DNA of 64,000 nt from Nereida sp024640765 (GTDB lineage Bacteria; Pseudomonadota; Alphaproteobacteria; Rhodobacterales; Rhodobacteraceae). This document shows, piece after piece, positions 27,004 to 35,621 of the stretch (within the stretch, counting starts at the first letter, position 1; every line of letters starts with the position of its first letter). The stretch spans positions 1 to 64,000 of the forward strand of contig JAHEEK010000006.1 of assembly GCA_024640765.1 (NCBI GenBank), read 5' to 3'. The notes beneath the pieces were generated by a model that did no database searches, was not told the origin of the DNA, and saw only the letters and a program-made list of their open reading frames with translations. A program made the position numbers and the translations under genes.

Positions 27004-27397
27004 GATCGTCTCCTATGTTGCTCACGGTTTGCCCGCGATGGTGTGGCGCAGCCTCAGAGCTCTCGGGTGTCGTTCGGGTCCGCCGTGGCGCCCGCCAGAG
27101 GTTAGGTCACTATTCCTTATGTGCCGCACCAGTTCCCTATGTCGCGATACCCGTTGTCGAAACACCAAAGGGTCATGTGCGCAAGTTCACTAATACAAGC
27201 GGTGTCCGAATCCATTAACGCGGTCAGACTTGCGCCGTATAAGGCCTTTCGCCGGTTCGTGACAACCCCTTGTGTGCCACGCTTTGTATTCATTTCAAGG
27301 ATTGCTACGGTGCTTTGGCGGCTCATGTAAATAACTGGTAAACCCTGCACATGTCGCCTATTTGTACCGCCTATGTTGAACACTGCCTTTGCCTTTC
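27004..27397. other. Divergent gap between rplS and rsgA
   Basis: About 390 bases holding the promoters of both genes. A GC-rich stretch next to rplS (27045-27105) could fold in the rplS leader. Short ORFs on both strands in this gap (for example 27117-27383 on the minus strand) have no ribosome site or family resemblance. No RNA gene is recognised. Confidence 0.4.
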
Positions 27398-28492
27398 ATG
27401 CCTGCGTCTGAGCGCTCTAATATGATCGACGCGCCTGACGCCGTCGATGCGCCATTGGCGCGCCTCGGCTGGACCCCTTTCTTTGAGGCGCAGCTTGAGG
27501 GTTTGTCATCAGGTATTCCCGACTTTCCCGCCGCCGCACAGCCAACGCGGGTCACCGCGGTGCACCGTAATACGCTTCGGGTGATTGGCCTTGATGTTGA
27601 TCTAACCATTCCGCACGCTTTTGAGGCGACCGTTGGTGATTGGCTGATGCTTAACCCAAAGACGAATACAGCCTGTGCGCGGCTTGAACGCAGCAGTCTG
27701 ATTAAACGCAAAGCCGCGGGACGGATCACCTACACCCAGTCTATCGCGGCCAACATCGATACAGTGTTTATTGTGTCTTCGTGCAATGCTGATTTCAACG
27801 TCGCACGTCTTGAGCGTTACGTGGCGTTGGCGTTTGAGGCGGACACAACGCCCGTCATCATCCTGACCAAAGCGGATTTAAGCGACGACCCTGATGGATA
27901 TGTGGCTCAGGCCCAAACCATTTCTGAGCGCGTCTCTGTTCTGGCGCTTGATGTGCGCAACACAGATCCGTCCGATGCGTTGGCCCCGTGGGTACAGCTG
28001 GGCCAAACGATTGCATTTTTAGGGTCATCTGGAGTGGGTAAGTCCACACTCGTGAACGCACTTTCGGGACAGATAAAAGCGGCGACTCAAGGTATTCGCG
28101 ACGATGACGCAAAGGGACGCCACACCACCACCCACCGCGAGTTGCACCAGCTGCCAAATGGATGCGCAGTTCTGGACACACCGGGCATGCGCGAGTTGCA
28201 ACTGACGGACGCTGCTTCCGGTATCAAGGACGTTTTTGCCGATCTCATCGAGGTCGCTGCACAATGCAAATTCTCTGATTGTGCGCATCAGTCTGAACCG
28301 AAGTGCGCCATCAAAGCAAGTATCGCAGATGGCAGTGTTGATCCCGCGCGTGTTGAGCGTTGGCAAAAGCTACAAGACGAAGATGCGCATAATTCAGAAG
28401 CTGCCACTCAAACTGCGGCCCACCGCAAGGCCCGTGACAAATCACTGGGAAACACGATCAAGGGCCTGCAAAAAGGTAACCGCAAGAAATAG
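27398..28492 (+). CDS. rsgA: Ribosome small-subunit-dependent GTPase RsgA
   Basis: A 364-residue circularly permuted GTPase that checks late 30S maturation. An N-terminal OB-like domain precedes the GTPase, whose motifs appear in permuted order: TKAD (G4), GSSGVGKST (G1), DTPG (G3). The C-terminal zinc knuckle CKFSDCAHQSEPKC follows the family spacing. Starts at 27398 and 27422 are both possible and neither has a strong ribosome site. It converges with trmD, three bases apart. Confidence 0.93.
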   Translation: MPASERSNMIDAPDAVDAPLARLGWTPFFEAQLEGLSSGIPDFPAAAQPTRVTAVHRNTLRVIGLDVDLTIPHAFEATVGDWLMLNPKTNTACARLERSSLIKRKAAGRITYTQSIAANIDTVFIVSSCNADFNVARLERYVALAFEADTTPVIILTKADLSDDPDGYVAQAQTISERVSVLALDVRNTDPSDALAPWVQLGQTIAFLGSSGVGKSTLVNALSGQIKAATQGIRDDDAKGRHTTTHRELHQLPNGCAVLDTPGMRELQLTDAASGIKDVFADLIEVAAQCKFSDCAHQSEPKCAIKASIADGSVDPARVERWQKLQDEDAHNSEAATQTAAHRKARDKSLGNTIKGLQKGNRKK

Positions 28493-28495
28493 GGC

Positions 28496-29326
28496 CTAAT
28501 CCTTTTTGAGGTGCGCTTGCCAAAGATCAGGCCGTCGCTCTTGGGTGATGCGTTCAGATTGTTGCTGACGCCACTGGTCGATCTTTTTGTGGTTTCCGCT
28601 GGTCAGAACATCAGGAATACTCATGCCTTCCCACTCGGCCGGACGGGTGTACTGCGGGTGCTCTAAAAGCCCATTCGAAAAACTTTCCTCAACCGTGCTT
28701 TCGGCGTTTCCAAGAACACCCGGCAATAACCGCACCGTGGCATCCAAAAGCATTTGAGCGGCCAACTCACCACCCGTGAGCACGAAATCCCCAAGGCTGA
28801 CTTCCATGATGTCAAAGCGCTCAAGAACGCGCTCGTCCACCCCTTCAAACCGACCACAAAGCAGCGTCACACCGTTTTCGCGTGCAAGGGCTTGGGCCAT
28901 GCCTTGGTCAAACTTTTTCCCACGCGGGCTGAGGTAAATCATCGGATGCCGTGCGCCGCGGTGCGCAGTTGCAAGGGCGTTGCCCACCACATCCGCGCGC
29001 ATCACCATGCCTGCACCACCGCCCGATGGCGTGTCATCAACATTTTTGTGCCGACCCTCACCGAACGTGCGCAGGTCCGTTGTTTCTAACTGCCACACAC
29101 CGTCTTTGAGGGCTTTGCCGGTCAGACTTTCGCCTAAAATACCTGGGAAAGCTTGGGGTAAAAGGGTCACCACACGCGCATCCCATGCTTGTGCCAAGCG
29201 GGGTTTGTCGGTCAGCAATTCGCGCGGTTTGAGTGACGCGGAAATAGACTTGCGCCCCACGGAGCGTTCTTCGCGAACGGGCTTTGTAGGCGTTTCAGCT
29301 GGCGGGGTTTGCGGCGCGTCAGTCAT
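28496..29326 (-). CDS. trmD: tRNA (guanine-N1)-methyltransferase TrmD
   Basis: A 276-residue SPOUT methyltransferase that makes m1G37 in tRNAs. The trefoil-knot motifs are visible: YLSPRGKKF, CGRFEGVDERV, and SLGDFVLTGGELAA. About 48 residues precede the usual start (VVTLLPQAFPG), a Ser/Lys-rich leader that I associate with Rhodobacteraceae TrmD. AGAGGA lies 7 bases before the ATG. It is the last gene of the ffh-to-trmD run. Confidence 0.96.
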   Translation of the reverse strand: MTDAPQTPPAETPTKPVREERSVGRKSISASLKPRELLTDKPRLAQAWDARVVTLLPQAFPGILGESLTGKALKDGVWQLETTDLRTFGEGRHKNVDDTPSGGGAGMVMRADVVGNALATAHRGARHPMIYLSPRGKKFDQGMAQALARENGVTLLCGRFEGVDERVLERFDIMEVSLGDFVLTGGELAAQMLLDATVRLLPGVLGNAESTVEESFSNGLLEHPQYTRPAEWEGMSIPDVLTSGNHKKIDQWRQQQSERITQERRPDLWQAHLKKD

Positions 29327-29398
29327 GGGATGTCCTCTTTCAACGTGCCTGTCGTGCAGTGCGTTGTGAGTGTGAGTATCGTTGATGCCGTAGGGCGT

Positions 29399-29911
29399 TC
29401 AAAAGAGACCTTCGGGTGGGTCAATAACCACGCGTCCGCCCGTGACGTCTACTGTAGGAACGGCTGCTTTGGTGAAAGGTACCAACACTGTGTCTTTCAA
29501 CTTGGGGCCTTGGACTTCAAGCAAATCGCCCGCGCCGTGATCCATGACGTGCTTGACGGTGCCAAGCTCTGTTCCGCCAGTGTCAAACACCGCCAGACCG
29601 ATCAGATCGGCGTAGTAGAACTCGTCATCCTCTGCTTGGGGAAGCTGCTCACGGGTGGCGAACAGATCAATGCCTCGCAGTGCGTCCGCATCTTCTTTGG
29701 TCACAACGCCCTCAATTTGGGCGGCGAAGCCATTCTTGATTTGCTGAACCAGAACCATCTCAATGCTGCGCGTGCCGCTTTCGTCTGTCAGCGCATAGCC
29801 AAAGATGTCTGGTGCAAAGCTGCAAAACGACTTGATGCGCACGTCACCCTGTACTCCGAATGCACCGGCGATTGTGCCTACCAAAACCTTGTCGGAGGTG
29901 CTCTGGGTCAT
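29399..29911 (-). CDS. rimM: Ribosome maturation factor RimM
   Basis: A 170-residue factor that binds ribosomal protein S19 and helps mature the 30S head. The N-terminal RimM barrel (VGTIAGAFGVQGDVRIKSF) is followed by a PRC-barrel (EFYYADLIGLAVFD, VPFTKAAVPTVD). Its ATG overlaps the stop of the small membrane-protein gene upstream (ATGA), so the two are translationally coupled. Confidence 0.95.
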   Translation of the reverse strand: MTQSTSDKVLVGTIAGAFGVQGDVRIKSFCSFAPDIFGYALTDESGTRSIEMVLVQQIKNGFAAQIEGVVTKEDADALRGIDLFATREQLPQAEDDEFYYADLIGLAVFDTGGTELGTVKHVMDHGAGDLLEVQGPKLKDTVLVPFTKAAVPTVDVTGGRVVIDPPEGLF

Positions 29912-30048
29912 TGAGGTATCTCACAAATTGAGTTGCGTATGGTGCCGCCCGCATTTTCGCAGGCTTCTGATGTGTTGCCCATCTGATAAACGATCCCTGC
30001 CAGAAAAGCAGCACCAACAAACATGATTAAGCGCATCAATCTGAACAT
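29908..30048 (-). CDS. Small single-pass membrane protein between rpsP and rimM
   Basis: A 46-codon gene read directly from the sequence. The protein starts MFRLMRLIMF, has one hydrophobic helix (about residues 6-22), then a short tail with two cysteines (SEACENAGG...NSICE) that would lie on the far side of the membrane. Its TGA overlaps the rimM ATG by four bases, which is the best evidence that it is translated. I recall similar short ORFs here in related genomes but cannot verify it. Function unknown; the Cys pair could form a disulfide. Confidence 0.7.
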   Translation of the reverse strand: MFRLMRLIMFVGAAFLAGIVYQMGNTSEACENAGGTIRNSICEIPQ

Positions 30049-30234
30049 GGCGGCTCAACCCTTTTCTTATGACGAGTCTAAATTGGTATAGGACGGTGCA
30101 ATTGCGGTGTTCAGATAGCGTTTACTGCAATTCTAAGTCTTTGGTAATTTTGCCCCCGCGAGGGGAAAGTTAAAGAGCGTTTATATACGCCCAAAAACCT
30201 TGCCATCGGTGCGGGGACAAAACTGACAAAAGAC

Positions 30235-30642
30235 TTACTCTTCTGCTGCAACCGCTTCTTCGGCTGGTGCTTCTTCAGCCGGTGCGTTTGCTGCTTCAGC
30301 TGCTGCCGCCGCTTTCGCTGCTTTTTCTTCTGCACGTTCCTGCGCTTTTTTGCCTGGAACGGCTTTCTTCATGTTGGCGCGCTCTTTCTTTTCGAGAAGA
30401 CCAGCAGCTTCGAGGAAACGGCTTACACGGTCAGTTGGCTGTGCGCCTTCGCCCAGCCAGTACTGCACGCGCTCCATGTCCAGCTTTACGCGCTCTTCGC
30501 TGTCTTTGGGAAGGAGCGGGTTGTATGTGCCGAGCTTCTCGATGAAGCGGCCATCACGTGCCATGCGGCTGTCAGCTGCAACAACGCGGTAAAAAGGGCG
30601 TTTCTTAGAGCCACCACGGGCCAAACGGATTTTCATAGCCAT
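30235..30642 (-). CDS. rpsP: 30S ribosomal protein S16
   Basis: A 135-residue protein. The first 80 residues are canonical S16 (KIRLARGGSKKRPFYRVVAADSR, GRFIEKLGTYNPL). The last 50 are a Lys/Ala/Glu-rich tail ending AVAAEE, longer than in E. coli and of low complexity. It sits between chorismate mutase and the small membrane protein on the minus strand. An internal ATG at codon 3 is an alternative start. Confidence 0.95.
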   Translation of the reverse strand: MAMKIRLARGGSKKRPFYRVVAADSRMARDGRFIEKLGTYNPLLPKDSEERVKLDMERVQYWLGEGAQPTDRVSRFLEAAGLLEKKERANMKKAVPGKKAQERAEEKAAKAAAAAEAANAPAEEAPAEEAVAAEE

Positions 30643-30663
30643 GAGATTAATTCCTTTGATGGG

Positions 30664-30960
30664 TTATGATTGGTGTTTTTGGTGATGCTGAATAACTTCA
30701 GCGATGATGAAGTTGAGAAACTTCTTGGCAAATTCAGGGTCCAGATCGGCCCTGCCTGCCAAATCTTCTAACCGTGCGATCTGATGCGCCTCGCGCGTGG
30801 GATCGGACGGGGGAAGGTCGTGTTCGGCTTTGAGTTTCCCCACTGCCTGTGTGTGCTTGAAGCGCTCTCCGAGGGTGTACACAAGGATCGCATCCAAGCG
30901 GTCAATACTCGCGCGGTGCTCTGCCAAAACGGCGGCGGCTTTAATTACTGCATCAGTCAA
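30664..30960 (-). CDS. Chorismate mutase (AroQ class)
   Basis: A 98-residue all-helical protein that converts chorismate to prephenate for Phe and Tyr synthesis. Family residues are visible: R16 in HRASIDRLD, the segment RFKHTQAVGKLKAEH (catalytic Lys/Arg helix), and the C-terminal helix with FLNFIIAEVIQHHQ. The start is TTG, with AAGGA 7 bases before it and no in-frame ATG. It overlaps the GNAT gene by 8 bases. Confidence 0.9.
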   Translation of the reverse strand: MTDAVIKAAAVLAEHRASIDRLDAILVYTLGERFKHTQAVGKLKAEHDLPPSDPTREAHQIARLEDLAGRADLDPEFAKKFLNFIIAEVIQHHQKHQS

Positions 30961-31558
30961 GAGCCCATCCTTTCGGGGTGAATTCAGGATCGCGGTAGTG
31001 ATCGATTTCCATTTCGATACCGTGACGCAGCTGGCTGTTGTTCAACGCGTCTGGTGTCGGGTGGCGGTAAACCACATCGTGGTCGTCAACGCTGGGTGCA
31101 TCCGCATCTTTGGTACAGCCAAGGCGTTCGGCCAAACGGATTGCTTCAAGGTTTTTGGGGTCAAGATAGCTGACGGCAGTGTCCCAGTTCAGCGTCTCAT
31201 AGGCATAGTCGCGCACCGCATGTGTAGCTTCAAGCGCGATGCCGCGGCCCGCCACTTTGGGCCAGATGATCCATGCTAATTCTGCGGTAGGCCAGCCTGC
31301 GGGCTGCCAGACACCTGCCATGCCATAAGTCTCGTCGGTGATGCGATCATGGATCATCCACATGCCAAAGCCGCGAATATTCCAATGCCCGATTTCGGCT
31401 GCATAAAGCATCCACGCCTCATAGGCATTCAGAGGGCCGCCCATAAATCGTGAGCGGTAGCTGCTGAAGGTGGTTTTGAAGTTGGGGTAATCCTCAGTCT
31501 CTGGCCCACGCAGAGACAGCCGCTTTGTATTGAGGACAGGGATATTTGCAGTGTGCAT
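30953..31558 (-). CDS. GNAT family N-acetyltransferase
   Basis: A 201-residue acetyltransferase of the RimJ/RimL-like branch (TKRLSLRGPETEDYP at the start, then ELAWIIWPKVAGRGIALEATHAVRDYAYE carrying the acetyl-CoA loop R-x-x-G-x-A). It may acetylate a protein N-terminus or a small molecule. It lies between ffh and chorismate mutase in a translation-related run. A strong GGGAGGGG site is inside the small ORF just upstream. Confidence 0.88.
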   Translation of the reverse strand: MHTANIPVLNTKRLSLRGPETEDYPNFKTTFSSYRSRFMGGPLNAYEAWMLYAAEIGHWNIRGFGMWMIHDRITDETYGMAGVWQPAGWPTAELAWIIWPKVAGRGIALEATHAVRDYAYETLNWDTAVSYLDPKNLEAIRLAERLGCTKDADAPSVDDHDVVYRHPTPDALNNSQLRHGIEMEIDHYRDPEFTPKGWALD

Positions 31559-31662
31559 TATGCGGCCCCTCCCTGAACAACGTCAAAGAGTGGCGCTCCA
31601 AAAACAACTGGTGCAAAGCAGCGCATGATGCGCGCTGTGTTGATGATCGCAGTGCGGATCAT
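31558..31662 (-). CDS. 34-codon ORF bridging ffh and the GNAT gene
   Basis: Its ATG overlaps the ffh stop (ATGA) and its TAA overlaps the GNAT start (TAATG), so it fills the gap exactly with coupling at both ends. It encodes a short protein (MIRTAIINTARIMRCF...) with a weakly hydrophobic middle. The ribosome site of GNAT lies in its last codons. It may be a real micro-protein or a leader that carries ribosomes from ffh to GNAT. Not recognised. Confidence 0.45.
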   Translation of the reverse strand: MIRTAIINTARIMRCFAPVVFGAPLFDVVQGGAA

Positions 31663-33173
31663 TTCTTTTTGCCAAAGCCCGTCAAACCGGGGGGCAAACC
31701 GCCGCCACCACCGAGGCCGGGGAAACCGCCTAAACCACCAGCCCCGCCAAGACCCGCCGGCATTTTGCCACCCGCCATTTGTTGCTGTGCTGCTTCAATC
31801 TCGGCTTGTGAGGGGCCACCCTTTCCGAACATGCCCTTCATAGCTTGTTTCATCATGCCGCCTTTGCCCATCTTGCCCATTTTCTTCATCATATCGGACA
31901 TCTGACGGTGCATTTTCATGAGCTTGTTCAATTCGCTCACCTCAAGGCCGGCACCCTGTGCAATGCGCTTTTTGCGGCTGGCTTGCAAAAGCTGCGGGTT
32001 GGCGCGCTCTTTCTTGGTCATTGAATTGATGAGCGCGATCTGGCGGCGCAGGATGCTGTCGTCGAAACCGCTTTCCTCAACTTGCTTGGCCATCTTTTTC
32101 ATGCCGGGCATCATACCCATGATGCCTTCCATTCCGCCCATTTGCAGCATCTGGTTAAGCTGCATCTTAAGATCGTTCATGTTGAACTGACCTTTTTGGA
32201 AGCGCTTCATCATGCGCTCGGCTTGTTCGGCCTCAATGGTCTCTTGCGCTTTTTCAACAAGGCTGACGATGTCGCCCATGCCAAGGATACGGCCTGCGAT
32301 ACGTTCTGGGTGGAACTCCTCAAGGGCGTCCATTTTCTCACCAAGACCCACAAACTTGATCGGCTTGCCTGTAACTGCGCGCATAGAAAGAGCCGCGCCG
32401 CCCCGTCCGTCACCGTCCATACGGGTCAGCACAACGCCAGAGATGCCAATCTTTGCGTCAAATTCTTCGGCCACTTCCACGGCGACCTGACCTGTCAGGC
32501 CATCGACAACCAAGAGCGTCTCGCGCGGGTTCACCACATCGCGGACGTCCTCGACTTCTTTCATCAGGGTTTCGTCGATCTGCAAACGGCCCGCCGTATC
32601 AAGCATATAGACGTCATAGCCGCCCATTGTTGCCTGCTGTTTGGCCCGTTTCGCAATTTGTACAGCGCTTTCACCGGCAACGATCGGCAAAGTATCTACG
32701 CCAATCTGCGTTCCGAGAATGGCCAACTGTTGTTGCGCAGCGGGGCGATAAATGTCGAGAGAGGCCAGCAGAACGCGTTTGCCGTTTTTCTCTTTTAGCC
32801 GCTTGGCAAGTTTACCGGTGGTTGTCGTTTTACCGCCACCTTGCAAACCGACCATCAAGATGGGGGCAGGGGCGTTGTCGATTTTTAGTGATCCGATTTC
32901 ACCTTCGTCACCGGCCAGAACATGAACCAATTCGTCATGGACAATTTTGACGACTTGCTGCCCGGGCGTGACCGATTTAGTGACCGATTGCCCCGCAGCC
33001 TTTTCTTGCACGGCTTTGATGAAGTCACGTGCAACGGGCAGGGAAACGTCAGCCTCAAGAAGAGCAACACGTACTTCGCGCAGCGCTGTTTTGACGTCAT
33101 CTTCGGAAAGCGCACCTTGCTTGGTCAGCCGATCGAATACACCTGATAGGCGATCTGATAGATTTTCAAACAT
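31659..33173 (-). CDS. ffh: Signal recognition particle protein Ffh
   Basis: A 504-residue SRP GTPase that binds 4.5S RNA and signal sequences and docks with FtsY. N domain, then G motifs GLQGGGKTTT, DTAGRLQ and TRMDGDGRGG. The Met-rich M domain (many MMKK/MGK repeats) ends in a Gly/Pro-rich tail. I start at the ATG at 33173 (MFENLSDRL, the usual Ffh start), with AAGGGG upstream; the ATG six codons earlier is less likely. Confidence 0.97.
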   Translation of the reverse strand: MFENLSDRLSGVFDRLTKQGALSEDDVKTALREVRVALLEADVSLPVARDFIKAVQEKAAGQSVTKSVTPGQQVVKIVHDELVHVLAGDEGEIGSLKIDNAPAPILMVGLQGGGKTTTTGKLAKRLKEKNGKRVLLASLDIYRPAAQQQLAILGTQIGVDTLPIVAGESAVQIAKRAKQQATMGGYDVYMLDTAGRLQIDETLMKEVEDVRDVVNPRETLLVVDGLTGQVAVEVAEEFDAKIGISGVVLTRMDGDGRGGAALSMRAVTGKPIKFVGLGEKMDALEEFHPERIAGRILGMGDIVSLVEKAQETIEAEQAERMMKRFQKGQFNMNDLKMQLNQMLQMGGMEGIMGMMPGMKKMAKQVEESGFDDSILRRQIALINSMTKKERANPQLLQASRKKRIAQGAGLEVSELNKLMKMHRQMSDMMKKMGKMGKGGMMKQAMKGMFGKGGPSQAEIEAAQQQMAGGKMPAGLGGAGGLGGFPGLGGGGGLPPGLTGFGKKK

Positions 33174-33462
33174 ACGCGTGCCCCTTTGCACTTTGTTCCA
33201 TTTGGCCCAAACATAAGGACCAATCCGAAAAAACCTAAATACCCCCGTGGGCGCAACGCGCTGACGGAGGGCGATCTTTGGTAGATACCATAAAGACCGG
33301 AAGTTTGAGACTTCCGTGATTTGGCTTGCGTTTAGGCCGAGCGGCGCAATGAGTCAATAGAAGCGGCGCTGTACTAATGTGTGTCCGACTTCTTCTTGAA
33401 GAGCAGCTGTGGTGAACGGGCAGAAAGCAAGATTGCCTGTCTGCCCGCCTGATTGTGTAGCC

Positions 33463-34041
33463 TTACGACAGGGCTGCGATTTGCTCTTCGGCTTCGGCCA
33501 ATTTGGCTTCTGCATCCGCACCCAAGCGGTCTGCTGCGATCACGGTCACATCGGTGATGCCGATGAAGCCCATAAAGAAGCGCAGCCACGGTGTTGCGAA
33601 ATCAATCGGGCTGTCCACTTGTGTGCCGCCGGAAGTCACGACCACATATGCTTTCTTGGCTTCAAGCAGACCTTTGGGGCCATCCGCGCTGTAGCTAAAT
33701 GTGCGACCTGGGACGGCAACTTGGTCGGCCCATGCCTTAAGAGCGGCAGGTGGCGCGAAGTTGTAGATCGGCATGCCGATTACGATTGCGTCGGCAGCTT
33801 CAAGTTCTGCGATCAAGGTGTCTGACAACTCAAGTGAAGCGGCTTGCTCGGCTGAGCGGTCAGCCTTTGGCAAACCGCGGCCCGTAACAAAGCCCAAATC
33901 AACAAGTGCAGGAGGTGTTGCGGCTAGATCACGGGTGGCAACAGTGCCGCCCAATTTTGCAACGACTGCGTCTACAAGCATACGGCTTGAGGCAGAAACT
34001 GTATCGGATGACGTATCAAGGCGAAGAATATTGGAGGGCAT
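33463..34041 (-). CDS. FMN-dependent NADH-azoreductase-like protein
   Basis: A 192-residue flavodoxin-like oxidoreductase of the AzoR family. Visible segments: SSRMLVDAVVAKL (phosphate-binding start), MPIYNFAPPAALKAWADQ-like (here IGMPIYNFAPPAALKAWAD), VPGRTFSY, and VTSGGT. Family members reduce quinones and azo compounds using NAD(P)H. It is divergent from a LysR regulator across 159 bases; by this layout the regulator probably controls it. Confidence 0.88.
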   Translation of the reverse strand: MPSNILRLDTSSDTVSASSRMLVDAVVAKLGGTVATRDLAATPPALVDLGFVTGRGLPKADRSAEQAASLELSDTLIAELEAADAIVIGMPIYNFAPPAALKAWADQVAVPGRTFSYSADGPKGLLEAKKAYVVVTSGGTQVDSPIDFATPWLRFFMGFIGITDVTVIAADRLGADAEAKLAEAEEQIAALS

Positions 34042-34087
34042 GTACTGTACTTTCTAGCTGAAAAATCTCTGGTCTGTCTTCTATTCG

Positions 34088-34181
34088 ATCCGCAAAGTTG
34101 AACATATTGGGCAAAGTTGTGGTGTGTTCTGTTGAATTGTGCACAGTGAGATTTGCGGATAACAGTGAGATTTGCGGATAA
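34088..34181. promoter_or_regulatory. Repeated ATCCGCAAA elements in the azoreductase/LysR promoter
   Basis: A perfect tandem duplication of 19 bases (34144-34162 and 34163-34181), each containing TTTGCGGAT. The inverse, ATCCGCAAA, occurs once more at 34088-34096. Three related elements between divergent genes look like operators for the LysR protein. Confidence 0.5.
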
Positions 34182-34200
34182 TAGATACACGGAGTGGATC

Positions 34201-35085
34201 GTGAATGACTGGGATGAAATCCGCACGGCCTTTCAGGTGGCGCGCAACGGTACCGTAAGCGGGGCTGCCGAGGTATTGGGCGTGCATCATGCTACTGTAA
34301 TCCGCCATATTGATGCGCTTGAGGGCAGGCTTGGAGTGAAGCTGTTCCAGCGCCACGCGCGCGGCTACACTGCTACGGAAGCCGGCCAAGACTTGTTGCA
34401 GGTCGCTGCAACCACAGATGAACAATTCACTCAGCTTGTTGGACGCCTCAAAGGGCGTGGCGAGGGGGTATCGGGTGATTTTGTTGTAACATCTCTTGCA
34501 GGTATTTCGCCGCTTTTGAGCGGTGTAGTCAGTGATTTTCAGGTGCAGCACCCTGATTTACGTGTGCGGTATCTGACGGGTGAACGGTTGTTCCGCCTTG
34601 AATACGGCGAGGCCCACGTGGCCATTCGCGCAGGCGCAGCACCGGATCAGCCTGACAATGTTGTGCAGAAGTTCATGAAGCAACGTATGTGCCTTGTGGC
34701 GCACGAAAAATATGTAGCGCGCAAAGGGTTGCCGAAAAACGGCGATCTTTCGGGGCATGGCTTTGTGAGCCACGATAGCCGTTCTTCGCGTGCGCCGTTC
34801 ATTCAATGGTTGGGGCGTGAAGTCCCTGAAGATCAGATTGTGTTCCGCACTTCCGATAATCGCAGCATGGAAGATGCGATCGCTGCGGGTGCTGGCATTG
34901 GCTTTGTGCCTGAATGGGAATTGGCCATGCGTGATGATCTGTACGAGGTGATGCCATCCCTTGATGAGTGGTCCGTCCCCATGTGGCTTGTCACCCACGT
35001 AGATTTGCACCGCACCGCCAAAGTGCAGGCATTTCTCAAGCATCTCAAGAGTATGGCTAAGACGTGGACTTTTGCGCAGGACTAA
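34201..35085 (+). CDS. LysR family transcriptional regulator
   Basis: A 294-residue regulator with an N-terminal winged helix (IRTAFQVARNGTVSGAAEVLGVHHATVIRHIDALE) and a C-terminal effector domain. I chose the GTG at 34201 because GGAG lies 6 bases upstream; in-frame codons from 34153 would add residues encoded by the tandem repeats. It is divergent from the azoreductase gene and likely regulates it, perhaps through the repeated elements between them. Confidence 0.88.
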   Translation: MNDWDEIRTAFQVARNGTVSGAAEVLGVHHATVIRHIDALEGRLGVKLFQRHARGYTATEAGQDLLQVAATTDEQFTQLVGRLKGRGEGVSGDFVVTSLAGISPLLSGVVSDFQVQHPDLRVRYLTGERLFRLEYGEAHVAIRAGAAPDQPDNVVQKFMKQRMCLVAHEKYVARKGLPKNGDLSGHGFVSHDSRSSRAPFIQWLGREVPEDQIVFRTSDNRSMEDAIAAGAGIGFVPEWELAMRDDLYEVMPSLDEWSVPMWLVTHVDLHRTAKVQAFLKHLKSMAKTWTFAQD

Positions 35086-35101
35086 GCGCGGTCTGGCGGC
35101 G

Positions 35102-35425
35102 TTATTCGTCTTCAAGCTGCGCGGCAAGAAATGCTTCAAACGCATCAAGGTTCACTGGCTCGAACTGACCAAAGCTTTGCATCCATGTGCTAGGACCGCG
35201 TAACGCGTCCGGCTCAAGCTTGCACCACTTTACTCGCCCGCGCTTTTCTTGTGAGATAAGTCCTGCTTTTTGCAGGATGATAAGGTGCTTACTTATGGCA
35301 GCCAAAGACATGTCAAAGGGCTCTGCCACGTCAGTCACTGCCATGTCGTCTTCAAGCAGCATCGACAGGATCGCGCGACGTGTGGGGTCCGCGAGTGCGG
35401 CAAATGTTGCATCCAGATCGGTCAT
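35102..35425 (-). CDS. ArsR-family transcriptional regulator
   Basis: A 107-residue winged-helix repressor: FAALADPTRRAILSML, then the recognition helix MSLAAISKHLIILQKAGLI and wing KRGRVKWCKLEP. It lacks the CxC metal site of ArsR itself, and belongs to the subgroup often paired with SRPBCC or other small enzymes. I start at the ATG at 35425 rather than the TTG at 35464. Its stop faces the LysR stop 16 bases away. Confidence 0.85.
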   Translation of the reverse strand: MTDLDATFAALADPTRRAILSMLLEDDMAVTDVAEPFDMSLAAISKHLIILQKAGLISQEKRGRVKWCKLEPDALRGPSTWMQSFGQFEPVNLDAFEAFLAAQLEDE

Positions 35426-35565
35426 GTTGTGAATGTGATTGGAGGCAAAAATGGTGATCGTCAACCATTTGGTTGAATAATGAATTTTGCTGAAACCTAT
35501 CGCATCGTCTGCGGCGAAATATTATTATCATTATTTATCAATGACTTGCCTCAAATCAGGTGTTA

Positions 35566-35595
35566 TTGACTCGGATGCTTTCTGGCAATAGCTAT
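35566..35595 (+). promoter_or_regulatory. Predicted promoter of the atp (F0) operon
   Basis: TTGACT (35566-35571) and TAGCTA (35589-35594) are separated by 17 bases, a good sigma-70-like pair. It would start transcription about 20 bases before atpI. Upstream DNA is AT-rich. Confidence 0.5.
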
Positions 35596-35621
35596 CCCGC
35601 AAGACCACGAAAGGTGTGGGC

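Noticed and set aside
27117..27383. Minus-strand ORF of 88 codons in the rplS-rsgA gap
   Set aside because: No ribosome site, no recognisable family and overlapping open frames on the other strand; probably chance.
33298..33316. Hairpin CGGAAGT/ACTTCCG upstream of ffh as a small RNA
   Set aside because: Short stem, no promoter or U-run around it; nothing links it to a known RNA such as 4.5S RNA.
33417..33447. Hairpin CGGGCAGA/TCTGCCCG after the azoreductase gene as a terminator
   Set aside because: The stem is good but no U-run follows on either strand, so a terminator call is not supported.
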